Positions 49,875-62,003 of a stretch of DNA of 64,000 nt are shown piece by piece; position 1 is the first letter of the stretch, and the number at the start of each line of letters is the position of its first letter. Origin of the DNA: Niebla homalea (lineage: Eukaryota > Ascomycota > Lecanoromycetes > Lecanorales > Ramalinaceae); contig JAHGAU010000010.1 in NCBI GenBank assembly GCA_019925105.1, forward strand, positions 1,302,001-1,366,000, in the 5' to 3' direction. Under the pieces are notes generated by a model. That model made no database searches, was not told where the DNA came from, and worked only from the letters and a program-made list of their open reading frames with translations. The position numbers and the translations under genes are program-made.

Positions 49875-51177
49875 TCATGAATACAGATCTTCATCATCGG
49901 TCGTGACATCATCATTCGTGGCACTTGTGGTCCGGAGTGAATGGGCAGGCTGTTTAGACATTTGGATGCCGCCGGCTGATTCAAAGAAATCGGTAGTCCT
50001 AAGACCTCGAACTTCGCTTGGCACAACGCCCTCCACTTGAGCACCTGATGCTTTTCTTCTCCGAATGTATTCCCGTACTGGAATCATTGCGGCGTCTCGG
50101 CAAGCTTCCTTGATATCGCTACCCGACAAGCCCGCAGAGACCCTGACCAAGTGCTCCAAGTCAAAGGCCTCCTTGTCGATCTTGGTGTCCTTGAGGATCA
50201 GACCCAGAATACGAAGTCTCTGTGGTGCGGAAGGTAATGAAACTGAGAATTTCTTTGGCATACGACGCAGGATGGCTTCGTCTATATCTTGCATGCGATT
50301 GGTAGCACCAAGAAGAAGTATGCTCTGAGCCCTACCATCAGCATTGGCCGAAGCCAAGCCATCCCAGTGGGTCATGAATTCTGCTTTGACCATGCCACTT
50401 GCCTCATGTTCACCAGTTCTCCTTGAGCCCAGGACAGCGTCTATCTCATCAATGAAGACAATGGTCGGCTGAAGCTTCCGCGCCAGCGAGAAGACGGCAT
50501 TCACAAGTTTGTTAGAATCACCATACCACTTCTCGGTCAAAGTCGAGATATGGAGATTGATGAAAGTTGCACCACTCTCGTGAGCCAATGCCTTTGCCAA
50601 CATGGTCTTTCCGCATCCCGGTGGCCCATATAATAACACACCGGAGGGCGCTGAGAGGAGGGGAGATGAATGCGAGTAGATTTCGGGCATAGTCAGAGGA
50701 TATATCACAGATTCTCGGAGCTCCTCTATTGTGTCTCCCAAACCCCCAATATCTGTAGAACTGTATATTAGCGCTTGCCCGGTCGACATAAAAGGCGACA
50801 CACCCTCGAAAGACACGGGGATATCGTCTGGTGCAACGACATCTAGAGCTATCACCTGCTCGTACTGAGTAAGGACGATGTCCTCCTTCCTCGGTCTTCG
50901 ACGGTTCCTCGGATCATCTTGAGTATCAGTATCCTCTGGACCGTCTAGCCTCCTCAAGACCGCAGCAGCCGCGACTTTTCGGCTCGCCTGCTCCTTCTCC
51001 TCGGAGGTCTGTATTTGAGATAGAGCATAACGGATGATATAGTATGCAGAGGAACTCTATTTCAAGGTTAAGCAAATGAACGAAGTCAGGGAGCTGTAGA
51101 CAAGTGACAGCCAGACTCACCGCGGCTGCGCAAAGTATCAGGTCCTGCAGCAAGGAAAATCTTCCACGATCCGACAT
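49875..51177 (-). CDS. MSP1: Msp1/ATAD1 AAA ATPase, outer-membrane extractor
   Basis: Msp1 pulls mislocalised tail-anchored proteins out of the mitochondrial and peroxisomal membranes. CDS: complement(49875..51056, 51121..51177), 412 residues, one 64-nt intron. The N-terminal membrane span is created across the junction (FSLLQDLILCAAA then SSSAYYIIRYAL). The AAA domain shows the start YSSTDIGGLGDTIEELRESV, Walker A in LLYGPPGCGKTMLAKALAHE, pore loops ISTLTEKWYGDSNKL, Walker B TIVFIDEIDAVLGSRR, sensor LLLGATNRMQDIDEAILRRM and the arginine fingers region. Conserved C-terminal helix GLSGSDIKEACRDAAMIPVR is present. An acidic tail (NDDVTTDDEDLYS) ends the protein. Identification is firm. Confidence 0.95.
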
Positions 51178-51456
51178 AGGGGACCAAAATTGCTGGGTAT
51201 AACGGATGTAGATTCAACGTAACGTGGCTAAGAGATTGTACATACTTGATATTCGCATGCATGTCTTGGCGTCTGATCGTTATCTTATCAGTAGCAGAGT
51301 TAGTCGCCAAGGTCGCAATGAGGCCGAACGCGACTAAGTCGCGCCATTTGTTTACTCTAGAATATCTTTGATCCACCTCTACAATTTTATCGTTGCATTC
51401 ACCGAGTGGCAAATCATCTATGTACATTCTCCTAAAGCAAAGATTGAATTTTCGCA

Positions 51457-53126
51457 ATGCCCAAGGGCAAGCCTTTTTCGTTGTCGGGGATGGTTGACAC
51501 AGACGTGGAGGAAGATAGCCTGAATCCTGAAGCTTTGCCAACCCCAGATTCTAATCAAGAGAACACGGCGCCTGCAAAGAAGAAGGGTCGTCCAAAAGCT
51601 ACTGCGAAAAGATTCACAAAAGCGAAAAGACTAAGTGGCGGGTCGACCACTGGTAAATATGCAGCAGCTCCCAGATCTAAAGCCGGCCCAAGGCGAGGAC
51701 CTCTGAAGGAAAGGGAAGAAGACCAACAGAACAGCGAGGATGAGCAAGGCGACAAGGCCGCCGCACAGTCTGATGCAGACGCTGCAACGGACGAGCTTAA
51801 TGCTCCCAGACGTGTGACCAAGCGAAAGGCCCAGGAAACCAAGTCTGAAAGGCCAGCAAAGGCGCAAGCGAAAGAGAGGGCCGTGGCTCTAGCGAACGAT
51901 GGGGAATTCCAGTACACACCAACAGGTAATCGCGAAGCAAAGGCAAAGGGCAGAGCCAGCAAGCGAACGCTAGGCAAGGCAGGTCAGCGTTCTTCGGTCG
52001 AGCCATCACATCCCCGAACCATCCCCGATACACAACAAGATCAGGAAGATGATGCGTCACTTATGCAAGAGCCATTAGCCGATGAAAATGAACATGCCCC
52101 ACAATCAGCATATCGGAGGAGCAACCATGCGACAATGCCCCGGAGACAACGGCAGCCGCCTCCCTCCAGAAGGCGTGCTCCAAGTGCTTCAGATACAGAA
52201 CGAGCGACAGGAGATCCTACCCTTAGACGGAGACTGGGTGAAATGACAAGGAAGTACGAGAATGTTGATCACAGATATCAAAGTTTGAGGGACACCCGTA
52301 TGACGGAAGCAGAATCCAACTATGAGAAACTGAGGAAGCAGTCAGAGATCAATACAAAGGGTGTGAACTTTTGTTCCTGGAATCATCAGTGTCGCTGATA
52401 TATTGTAGCTGCGCAGGATCTCATCGCTTCTCTGAAGAAGGAAATCACAACGCAAAAGGCTATCGCTCAAGAATCGAGAGTGTTCCAGGAACAGATCAGT
52501 TCTCGAGACGCTGATCTTGCCAAAACACAATCACTCGCCGATGAACTATCTAAATCGCTTGCCGAGGCACAGAATGAGAATCGGGCTTTACAAGCCAAAC
52601 TTGCTAACCACAGGAGCAACCCTGTTGCCACAGATGTACCGGGCAACCGAACTCCAGGCAACGGAATGACTTCAAGAGGCCTTACCCAAAACAGGCCTGC
52701 TGCCATTGGTGGTGCTGACACCATCCATGCAGCCCAAATCGCGCAACTGAAAGAGGATCTATACAGCGATCTGACTGGCCTTATACTCCGTGGGGTGGAT
52801 GTTGGAACTGAAGCGGACACGTATGATTGTATCCAGACTGGCCGCAATGGTAGTAAGTTCTCCTTGTTTTGACTTGCAAAACTAGTCTCCCTAATATTGC
52901 GACAGCTTTGCACTTCAAGCTCGCAGTGGCTAAGGACTCCGATGATACCTATGAGAATACAGAGTTCCAGTACACACCGCGACTCGACAGCAACCGGGAT
53001 CGAGATTTGATTGCTATCCTGCCGGACTATCTTGCGGACGAGATTACTTTTTCAAGGACCAATGGTGCAATGTTCTACGGGAGGGTAGTCGAGACATTGA
53101 CCAAGAGAAAGGTGGAAGCTCATTGA
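51457..53126 (+). CDS. pcs1: Monopolin-type chromosome segregation protein (Csm1/Pcs1)
   Basis: CDS: join(51457..52360, 52409..52852, 52906..53126), 522 residues, introns of 48 and 53 nt. Csm1/Pcs1 bridges kinetochores or microtubule sites and shapes rDNA and centromere behaviour. The N-terminal 220 residues are a basic, low-complexity nuclear tail (KKKGRPKATAKRFTKAKRLS). A long coiled coil runs from about residue 250 to 400 (LRRRLGEMTRKYENVDHRYQ, LIASLKKEITTQKAIAQESR, LADELSKSLAEAQNENRALQ). The C-terminal globular domain is recognisable in LKEDLYSDLTGLILRGVDVG, TLHFKLAVAKDSDDTYENTE, FQYTPRLDSNRDRDLIAILP and DYLADEITFSRTNGAMFYGR. Donor of intron 2 could be GTAGTA or GTAAGT four bases later; GTAAGT keeps phase and the domain. 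Confidence 0.88.
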
Positions 53127-53522
53127 TGATGGATGATTCCTTCGCGGGGCCGGCGTTGTATGGAGGCTGCGAGAGGTCGGACTGCTTGCTGAAAGCATTT
53201 GCAGCATTTGTATGCCTATAACGATAGCATTGTATAGGTCATGTGATCACAGTCTCCGGTCAATTCATTTTGATGTTGTAACAGGAGAGACCACCTCTTC
53301 TTTCTTGACATGATCATCGTTGCCCCTCCTATTCTCAAAAAGGGGCAAATGCGCCTCGGCTTAGCTTCCTTTTTAAAAGTGTATAAACTTCATGAACTTG
53401 CGTACCCTTTGCGCTGTAGCTCAATTCTGATGTCTCGTCCGCCATGGTGCATCTCCCTCGTGCATTGTATGTGAGGGGCGTGTTTCGAGCCAGCATTCTC
53501 TGACGGCGCTGAAAATTGTACA
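53127..53522. other. Intergenic, upstream of MCD4
   Basis: About 400 bases between two plus-strand genes. It holds the pcs1 3' UTR and MCD4 promoter. Nothing else was recognised. Confidence 0.55.
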
Positions 53523-56500
53523 ATGGCACGCCTTGGTAGGTTTGGGTTCCTTGGCGTTGCCATATTGTTCCATTCTATTTACATCTATTCTATCTTCGAC
53601 ATTTACTTTGTCAGTCCTATAGCCCATGGTATGAGTTCTTATGCCGTCCAAAGGAAACCAAACGTGGATGCCCCGGCGAAAAGGCTTGTACTCTATGTGG
53701 GCGATGGTCTCCGTGCCGACAAAGCCTTCCAATCCTTTCCCGATCCCTCCCCTTCGAACCGAAACGCCCCTGGCGCTCTGAATCCCCGTCCCCTTGCACC
53801 ATTCTTGAGATCGAAAGTGCTCAAGAGTGGGACCTTTGGTGTCTCGCACACCCGTGTGCCAACCGAATCGAGACCGGGGCATGTAGCGCTCATAGCTGGT
53901 TTATATGAGGATGTTTCTGCCGTCACGACGGGATGGAAGCTGAACCCAGTCAACTTCGACAGTGTGTTCAATCGAAGCAGGCATACCTGGAGCTGGGGTA
54001 GTCCAGATATCCTACCCATGTTCAAAGAGGGTGCGGTTCCGGGCAGAGTAGATGCTGATTGCTACGGCGAGGAGTTCGAAGATTTCACCAAAGATGCCAC
54101 GCAATTAGACACTTGGGTATTTGAGAAAGTCAAGACGCTCTTTGACTCGGCCGCTAGCAATTACACCCTTGATCGGATACTTCGACAGGACAAGAATGTT
54201 TTCTTTCTTCACCTGCTGGGGCTCGATACTACAGGCCATGCTTATCGTCCATACTCGAAAGAATATCTTCATAACATCAAGATTGTCGATCAAGGGGTCA
54301 GCGAGATTACCAAGCTAATAGACGACTTCTATGGAGATGGCAAGACAGCGTATGTCTTCACAGCCGATCATGGGATAAGCGATTGGGGTAGTCATGGGGA
54401 TGGGCATCCAGACAACACACGTACACCATTGATCGCTTGGGGTTCCGGAGTCGCGAAGCCAGTCATCCGTTCTACAGGAACAGCGTCTGGCCATGAAGAT
54501 GGATTTTCGTCCGATTGGAGCCTGGACAGTGTCCAACGAAATGATGTCGCGCAAGCTGACATTGCGGCGCTAATGGCCTATCTTGCCGGGCTTGACTACC
54601 CTGTTAATTCTGTTGGCCAATTGCCGCTGTCTTATCTGTCTGCAGATGCGAAGGGAAAAGCAGAGGCTGCTCTGGCCAACACCCAAGGTGTCTTGGAGAT
54701 GTATCGTGTGAAGGAGGAGCAGAAAAGGTCCGTCGAGATACGATACAAGCCCTTTCCGCCTCTGGGTGATATGGAGCATTCTATTTCGCACCGCATTCAT
54801 GGCATACAGGAAATCATAGCGGCAAAAGAGTACGAGCGAGCCATTTCTTTGAGTCACGAACTGTTGGACCTTGGGCTTCAAGGACTCCGCTACCTGCAGA
54901 CATACGACTGGCTCTTTCTACGAACACTTGTGACCATCGGCTACCTGGGTTGGATAGCGTTTGCCATCACAACTGTCATAGACATGCATGTTCTACACGG
55001 CAAGACTGTCGCTACTAGGACAGCAGTACTGTCCGGCTCGTTTGGCGCTGTTGGCGCAGTGCTCTTTTCAACGCTCTTGATCCGAAGGGCCCCAGCCACC
55101 TACTATCTCTATGTTGTGTTCCCATTGATCTTCTGGGAAGAAGTCGCTTCCCAGCGCCATACTGTTCGATTAGGCTTTCGAGCCCTGTTGAAGAATGTGA
55201 AAGTTGAGCACACCTACCTTGTTGAGGGCGTTGAAGCTTTAACCTTCATTGGAATCCTTGAAGCCTTGGTAATTGTGCAAAACCCTCTAATACTATTGAC
55301 CTGCTAACAAACGGCTAGGTGCTCTCATACTTTTACCGCAGCGTCTACACGGTATGTTTTCTCTTGGCCCAATTCTGGCCTTTCCTGTATGGGCGCGATT
55401 TTGTAGCGAAAGACAAGGTCTTGGTCGCAACGTGGGCTGTTGCCTGTCAAGCTATGAGCCTTTTCACTCTTCTCGATGCAATCAAAGTAGAGGACTCTTC
55501 CATGATGTAAGTTAGGTGCTACCTTCAGAGTATGCTCGAGGCTCTGACAAATCATGATAGTCTTCTCGGAGGATTCCTCATGGCTCTTATTGGTATTTTG
55601 TACCTCTTGTTTGAGAAGACTATTTTGGCATCGAGCGGACAATCAGCACAGAACAGTCGATCCCTGGATCATGTCTCGAAGAGTATTGTTGGTGCCCAAG
55701 TGGGATTAATCCTCCTGGCAATGCTCGTGACCAGATCAAGCATCGCCTCTCTTCAAGCAAAACATGGCCTTCCATTTGGAAATCAGGTCATGGGCTGGAT
55801 TGTTCTTGGTATGCTTAGATGGATCTTCTTGTGTCATAATTCTATTACTGACAGGTGCCCTAGTCGCTTCGCTTGTGATTCCATTTCTACATGGTCTGAA
55901 TCCCAACAATCATTACCTTCACCGCTTGGTCACGATTTTCTTGACATTCTCTCCGATATTCATTATACTCACGATCTCCTACGAAGGTCTGTTCTACTTC
56001 GTCTTCTGTGCGACCCTGGTTACATGGGTGAGGTTGGAACACCGCATCTATATATGCTTTAGGAAACCTTCTACCCCCTCAGCTTCAAGTAACGGCAGCA
56101 TCGCGACCAAAAGCATCTCGGACGCAGCATCAGATATTGCCAGGCAACTTCAATCCTCGACAGAAACGCCGGATCATAACCCGAACAGCCTCAAACAATC
56201 CCCATACCGACCACTTGATCTTCCAGACGCTCGCATTTCCCTCTTTTTTCTGTTTCTACTTCAATCCGCCTTCTTCTCGACGGGCAACGTGGCTTCGATA
56301 TCCTCGTTCTCTCTTGACAGCGTCTATCGTTTGATACCAGTCTTCAACCCATTCTCACAAGGCATTCTCTTGATGCTCAAGTTGATGATACCTTTCGCTG
56401 TCATTAGCGCCAACCTTGGTATTTTGAACAGACGACTAGGGGTTGCGCCAAGTAGCCTGTTCATGGTGGTTATGGCTATCAGCGACGTTCTGACAATGAA

Positions 56501-56774
56501 CTTTTTCTGGCTTGTGAGGGACGAAGGCAGCTGGCTTGATATTGGGACCAGCATTAGTCACTTCGTGATTGCAAGTCTTCTTTGCGTCTTTGTTGCGGGG
56601 CTAGAATTTGTTTCAGAGGTCTTTGTCAGCGGTGTCGATATTGGGGCCGAGGGCTTCGAAACACAAACCACCGGGTCTCTTGAGAGCAAAGCGGCGGCAA
56701 ATGATCAAGAAACAGCTAATGGACATAGCATTAATGGGCACGCCTCAAAAGGAACAGTTTCCATACACGGATGA
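53523..56774 (+). CDS. MCD4: GPI ethanolamine phosphate transferase 1 (Mcd4/PIG-N)
   Basis: Adds ethanolamine phosphate to the first mannose of the GPI anchor precursor in the ER membrane. CDS: join(53523..55268, 55319..55506, 55561..55808, 55855..56774), 1033 residues, introns of 50, 54 and 46 nt. The N-terminus is a signal-anchor (MARLGRFGFLGVAILFHSIY, then FDIYFVSPIAHGM). The lumenal catalytic domain has the metal and nucleophile motifs LVLYVGDGLRADKAF, THTRVPTE-type SHTRVPTESRPGHVALIAGL, LLGLDTTGHAYRPYS and TADHGISDWGSHGDGHPDNT. The second half has many membrane spans spread over all four exons (for example WLFLRTLVTIGYLGWIAFAI, ILLAMLV, IIVLG-like WIVLGALVASLVIPFLHGLN). Size and order match fungal Mcd4. 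Identification is firm. Confidence 0.96.
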
Positions 56775-57034
56775 GACGAATCAGCTCGTCCTCAGCATAT
56801 TAAACAGACAGGCAGGCGCATTTCGTTAGAATTTTAACGTCTCGCTTGGGTGGTCGGAAGGTCTGCAAATGTTGACCTGCTTGAGAATGATCCCTAATCT
56901 AAGGCAGCGATGGATCTCGGCTCATATCAAGGGGAGCTTTCAACACTATTCATCGGTCGCTGACAGTTCATCGCTCATGCTTGACCGAGCAAGGCACGCA
57001 AATGAGCAATTCACCACAAGATGGCTTTGTGCAA

Positions 57035-58067
57035 TCACCTAGGAGCTTCGGGCCAGGCAGCAAATCGAAACGGCATCGAGGCCGGGACCTGGTCAGGCCA
57101 CTTCTTTGCGATCAATTCCATCAATGAGTCGTAGAGAACAGTATACGCCAGTGGACGAAAGTGGAGCCCTGGATCTTAGTCAACCATCGATTGCGTTCAA
57201 ACTGGGCCTAGGAATTACCATCAGATAGCATGTTTTCGAGAGCTTCGCTCCGGGGTACTTCCTTCGATCCAACCAACTTGTCTCCCTCATTCCACCCTAC
57301 CTTTGACATGATGAGCGACCACAGATCTAGCACAGCAACGCCTGATTCTTGTCCGACTTCTTTACAGGCTATAGCGTAAGCACGCGTGTTCTCCGCGGTG
57401 CGTTGCCCCTCGACATACCCTCTGGTCTTATCGGCCTCCTCGAGCTGATACTCATTGATAGGCGGTGGTGTGATTAAGATCAGACGAGGACTGTGCGCAA
57501 CTACTTGGTTTTGCCTCAAGATGTCTTTGAGGTTCTGGGAATAGGCGTCTATTGGGACACCCTGATTGCTGGGGCTTCCGGCAAGACAAGCGTCGTTGGC
57601 TCCAAAAAAGACTGTCTAATGCAAGGTCATGAGCAACAAGGTGCGGGTAGAGGTGTGACGACCGTCTACCATGAAGTGAATATTGGCTTGAGCAGGCTCC
57701 GGCATAAATTTGCCAAGGACGATCTTCGCTTGCGAAGTATTATATCCCTTCGATCAAGGTCATTACAAATTGAATGTGACTGACTCTACATTACCGAAAA
57801 ACTAACCGAAAACCCTCGGTTGATGATGTCCAAGCGACGTATGAATGCTGTCAAATGTCAAATGAATAAAATCAGTATGCAACGAACATGAGCTCTTTGA
57901 GGTTTAGTTTGCAGGAAGAACAAACCTTCCTGCAATGCTGGCATAAATGGGGCCCCTCGGTTGCATGACTGCTGTGTCAGACTATCACCAAAAAGTAGAA
58001 ATTGAGGATAAGGTCCTTTTGGAAGAGGTAGAGCTGCAGGATCAGCCGAATGACCAGAGACTTCCAT
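57035..58067 (-). CDS. IAH1: GDSL/SGNH-type esterase, Iah1-like
   Basis: CDS: complement(57035..57174, 57219..57615, 57670..57747, 57807..57847, 57926..58067), 265 residues in five exons. Iah1-type enzymes hydrolyse short acetate esters such as isoamyl acetate. SGNH blocks are complete: catalytic Ser in FLLFGDSLTQQSCN, Gly in NRGFSGYNTSQAKIV (built across two introns), Asn in TVFFGANDACLAG and the Asp-His pair in DDPGLHFRPLAYTVLYDSLM. LILITPPPINEYQ is also typical. Exon 2 is only 41 nt. Two of the four introns end in AAG. The last intron is 44 nt, one of the shortest here. The five exons join in phase and give the usual family length of about 250. Confidence 0.9.
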
Positions 58068-58300
58068 GAAGTAGGGTCTAGATTAGGCAAGCCTGCGTAA
58101 TTGAACGTTGAATAAAGCTATTTTGTGTTCAAACGCTCTCGAGGACGTTGAACACGACAATTTTCTTATCGTCCAAAGAGTAAGCATCCGTTCCGGGTTA
58201 GACTAAAGTGGTCATAGGGAACGCGTCTCTGCACCATTGACATCAAGTACATGCAGTGCTTCTGGACACTTGAGCAGTGCACCATTCATCGTCAATAAGA

Positions 58301-59929
58301 ATGCCACGACCAAGGCAACCCAAGTTGGTCCGCACAGTGCCTCTCACCGCGCCTTCTGGGAAGTCGATGTCGGCATCTCTGGCACAGAAACCTACATCGA
58401 GACCTTCCCCACAGTCTTCTAAGAGCGGCACCAATGCCAGTGATGACACCGATGGCCTCGTGAGAAAAGACAGACATCGGAATAAGGCAATATATAACAA
58501 GGCTGATCAATATCTTATGAGCGGCGCGCTGGATTTGGATGCGGATCGGGAGACCCGATTGCAATCGACATCACAACAGACTCAAGTGAAACCATCCAAT
58601 CTTAGTCAAGACATTGACCGCAAGCGATCGCAAGGTCCTCAGAAGAATGCGACAGAGACCGTGGTTGCTGTAAGGGTCGCCGCGACAACTCATGCGCCAA
58701 GCTTCATCCCCTCATCTCAGCCTGGAGAAGGCCATGAAGCTCCCAATCAAAGATCTCTGCAGGCACCCAAAGCCAGCAACAGATCGAACAACTCCTCGAG
58801 AGTACATGGGACACCGCTTACTCAATCATCCTTTCTCGGAGGACTACAATTCAAAAAGAGGGTCCGACAGCCGAGTCTGCTCACATTAGCGCAACCTCAA
58901 CCAGATCCGAAGATCGATCTAGAAAATGACGAAAGTCTTGACGATTTCAGGCCTGATGATGAATCGACGCCAATGGTCAAGTCGATGGCTCAGTCAGACG
59001 AGCGCATTGCCTCGCAACAGCAGAGATCCAGTTCCCGGAAGCGGAAAAGACCCTCCCCAGACATCCAAGTACCTGCGTCGCAGTCGCAGCCCCAATTCAT
59101 TTCCTCGGCATCCTCACCCGTGGACTCCGATAGCTCCCTCGATCTACCTGTTGCTCAGGGTGAGGACGCCGAAGAGCCAGCCCTCCCTCGATTGAGGCAA
59201 GCTAAGCCAGCATCACCGGCAATATATGATGAGACGCTTGCCCCGCCTCAAAGCAGCAGTAGCCCTGAAAAGCCAAAACTGCACGCGAAGGGGCTAAGGA
59301 AGAAGACAGACCCTTCAAGAAAGAAAAGAACTCGGATTCAGCGTGACGCTTCGCCCTCACCCCCTCCATCTCCCCGGTCGAGTACACAGACCCCTCAGAT
59401 CTCGCCAGTCCGCAAGAACCAGATATCCGCTCAACCCCTTACGACTGCTCGCCTTCAAAATATTCTGCCTCGGAGGCGAATGCATGTAAAGCCAGTTGAT
59501 GCATTTGACATTCCCAGCAGTAGTGATGTAGAATTGGATACTACTCATCTAGCTGAAGACGAAGACGAGTTGTCCTTCCACACGACAAGCAAGAGGAGAC
59601 GCAAGGATTCCAAGCTTGGTACCTCCAGTCGCCCAAAGGCTGGAAATGCGAAGACGAATGCGAAGATGTTGCAAGGGGGCAAGCGACTGTCCACGACGTA
59701 TGCGCGGCAAAGCCTGGTGGGGCCAGGTAATGAAGAGGACGAAGGTGGGGTTGAAGAGGATTCTGCGTTCCATTCGGGAGAAAGGCCTGAAATCTTGCCA
59801 AAATTTGACGCAAAGGCACAGGCTGAAATGGAACGTATGGCTAAGAAATTCAAAGAAGTCGATGATTATGCGTTGGACTTTGAGGATATGACTGGGAGCA
59901 ACTCGAGTCAGATGAAGGACGCCAGATGA
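58301..59929 (+). CDS. Unrecognised basic, low-complexity protein (likely nuclear)
   Basis: A single-exon, 542-residue protein. I do not recognise the family. It is rich in Ser, Pro, Gln, Lys and Arg, with NLS-like stretches (SSRKRKRPSP, KGLRKKTDPSRKKRTRIQR, SKRRRKDSKL). Three short stretches look conserved rather than random: SSFLGGLQFKKRVRQPSLL near residue 190, TARLQNILPRRRMHVKPVDA near 390, and the acidic C-terminus KKFKEVDDYALDFEDM. The frame starts at the first in-frame ATG (MPRPRQPKLVRTVPLTAPSG). The composition suggests a disordered chromatin, replication or kinetochore factor, but that is only a guess. Confidence 0.75.
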   Translation: MPRPRQPKLVRTVPLTAPSGKSMSASLAQKPTSRPSPQSSKSGTNASDDTDGLVRKDRHRNKAIYNKADQYLMSGALDLDADRETRLQSTSQQTQVKPSNLSQDIDRKRSQGPQKNATETVVAVRVAATTHAPSFIPSSQPGEGHEAPNQRSLQAPKASNRSNNSSRVHGTPLTQSSFLGGLQFKKRVRQPSLLTLAQPQPDPKIDLENDESLDDFRPDDESTPMVKSMAQSDERIASQQQRSSSRKRKRPSPDIQVPASQSQPQFISSASSPVDSDSSLDLPVAQGEDAEEPALPRLRQAKPASPAIYDETLAPPQSSSSPEKPKLHAKGLRKKTDPSRKKRTRIQRDASPSPPPSPRSSTQTPQISPVRKNQISAQPLTTARLQNILPRRRMHVKPVDAFDIPSSSDVELDTTHLAEDEDELSFHTTSKRRRKDSKLGTSSRPKAGNAKTNAKMLQGGKRLSTTYARQSLVGPGNEEDEGGVEEDSAFHSGERPEILPKFDAKAQAEMERMAKKFKEVDDYALDFEDMTGSNSSQMKDAR

Positions 59930-60181
59930 CAGAGTTTTGAATTCTTTGTTTATGAGTTGGATCATGCGAGGATTGGCTGTGTGTTCTTTCAATCAATTGC
60001 TAAAGTGAACATGTTTTCAAGCCAGCATCAGCCTATCTGCTCGAGGATTGGCAATTGCGGAATGCGAACGATGCTGCCAACACTATGTTTTCTCAAGATA
60101 CCTCAGTGCTATGGCAAACAAATGAAGAATGCCAAGGTTCGATTTGCAGAACAAGGCACCTTTCACACGACGGTCAAGATC

Positions 60182-61695
60182 TTACGAACCTGGGGTCGCC
60201 GGTCTGCTCTTTTCTATCTTCAGCAGACTGATGTTCTCTCTCAAAGCGACATACTCAGAGTCTGCAAATTCTAGGATGCTTTGGATCTCTGTACTTTGAC
60301 AGCCCTTGATGCGCATGATCTCCGCGGAGGAGTAGTTGACCAGTGCTCGACCTATCTCTCTCGGGCTTGATTCGATTTCTAATGGCACGCCGCCACCGTT
60401 GACATTACTTGGTTTGCGTTCGTGTGTGTGACCACGCCGTTGGGTGACAACCAACCGGACGGCTTCCTGCTGTGCGAACTGCCCCTCAACGTCGACAATC
60501 CCAACCGGCAGCAGACCAGCCTTCGAGGCAAGTGCACGGTGAGCACCATGATCGATGTAGATCGTCCCATGTGGGGCAATGCCATGCAACAGCCAAAAAG
60601 AACGATCACGTATAGGCAGCGGGTCAGGGAGAAAACGAGTATGTAAAGGGGGCGCTCTAAGGATACCAGAAAGCTGCAACGACGATGTGGATTTGGACAG
60701 ATCGCTGTCCTCGGCCGCGGGCGTTGTGGGCATCGATGACGAAGGCGTCTCAGTGACCTTTCTTTGAGCTTGTACATAGCTGACAATGGCAAGCATGTTA
60801 TTCGGGTTGGAGGATCGGGATATGACTGTCGTGACGCCTGCAGATCCAGCCAGCCGAGCGGCAACGATTTTTGTGGACATTCCACCTGTGCCGAGAGTGG
60901 ATCCAGCGGAGGAAACATCGGCTTCGAGGGCTGAGATATCTTCCACGACCTCGATCGGCCGAGCGTCTGCATGCGTTCGTGGGTTCTTGTCGTATAGGCA
61001 ATCTACATCGGTCATCAGGAAGAGATAGTCTGCTTGAACCATGGCCGCTGTGATGGCTGAGAGCGTGTCATTGTCGCCGAACTTCTCGATCGCCCGGATT
61101 TCCTGTGCCACGTTGAGCCACTGCTAATGGAAATGCTTAGAAGGATGACCTACAGAGACAGCAATTGTATCATTCTCGTTGACAATTGGTATGACACCCA
61201 TACTGAATAATTCGGTAAATGTGTTCTGGGCGTTGAGGTATTGCGTGCGATCTGCGATGTCGTTTCTGGTGAGAAGGATCTGAGCTATAGGTTGGTGGAG
61301 ATGCCCGAATAATGTATTCCATAATCCGATCAATTGGCATTGTCCAACGCTCGCCAGAGCCTGTTGCACATTCAGCCGAGTCTATCAGATGCCCATTGCT
61401 TCTGCTCCAATCACCTGTCTAGCAGTCAGGGACTTGGGCCTTTTGGCGACTTCCATTCGACGTAGGCCCATGCCAATGGCACCAGAGGAAACAATGGCGA
61501 CTCTGTGGCCATCTTTGACGAGTCGCACCGCGGTCTCGACTAGGAGCGAAAGGATAGATAGTAGAGGCTCATGTGTGTTCTCATGGACAATAGAGCTTGT
61601 GCCTTTGAAGCCATATCGTTAGCATTGCCCAACATGGTGCCATGTCCTTCTGTACCTAATTTGATGACAATTGTAAGGTGTTTGTGGCTCTTCAT
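60182..61695 (-). CDS. PRO1: Glutamate 5-kinase
   Basis: First enzyme of proline synthesis, making gamma-glutamyl phosphate. CDS: complement(60182..61102, 61154..61360, 61415..61602, 61656..61695), 451 residues, introns of 53, 54 and 51 nt. Exon 1 is 40 nt ([14 protein letters not shown]). The amino-acid kinase fold shows [75 protein letters not shown] and [17 protein letters not shown] [15 protein letters not shown], then [20 protein letters not shown]. The C-terminal part is a PUA domain ([37 protein letters not shown]). Intron 1 ends in AAG. An alternative upstream ATG (near 61803) would need another intron. It is divergent from ATP23 with 308 bp between starts. Confidence 0.94.
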
Positions 61696-62003
61696 GCCTA
61701 CCTTTGACGGCAGAAGCGCCCCAGCTTTCTGCTCCCTATGACCCTATGCAGACTATCATTGTCATCAACCAATGTACTAGAATGGGTAGTGATTGAGGAC
61801 ATGGCGTATTCAGCTCAGTCCATATTGTGGATCCATCCGTGAGAAAAAGGTTCGCGTCAGTTGCGGCCCAAAAGTCGAGGGAAACTCCCGCCGATGATGC
61901 CGCCGCCATTGACATTCCGATCCTAGGTATAATAGGTAATCTAGTATTCTCTTTCCTCCAGCTTCAACCTCTTTCCTTCCCTTCACAATTCCATCCCCTG
62001 CTA
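61696..62003. promoter_or_regulatory. Divergent promoter region, PRO1 / ATP23
   Basis: A 308-bp upstream region between two divergent starts. The ATP23 frame stays open upstream of its ATG to about 61827 without a Met. No specific site was called. Confidence 0.45.
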
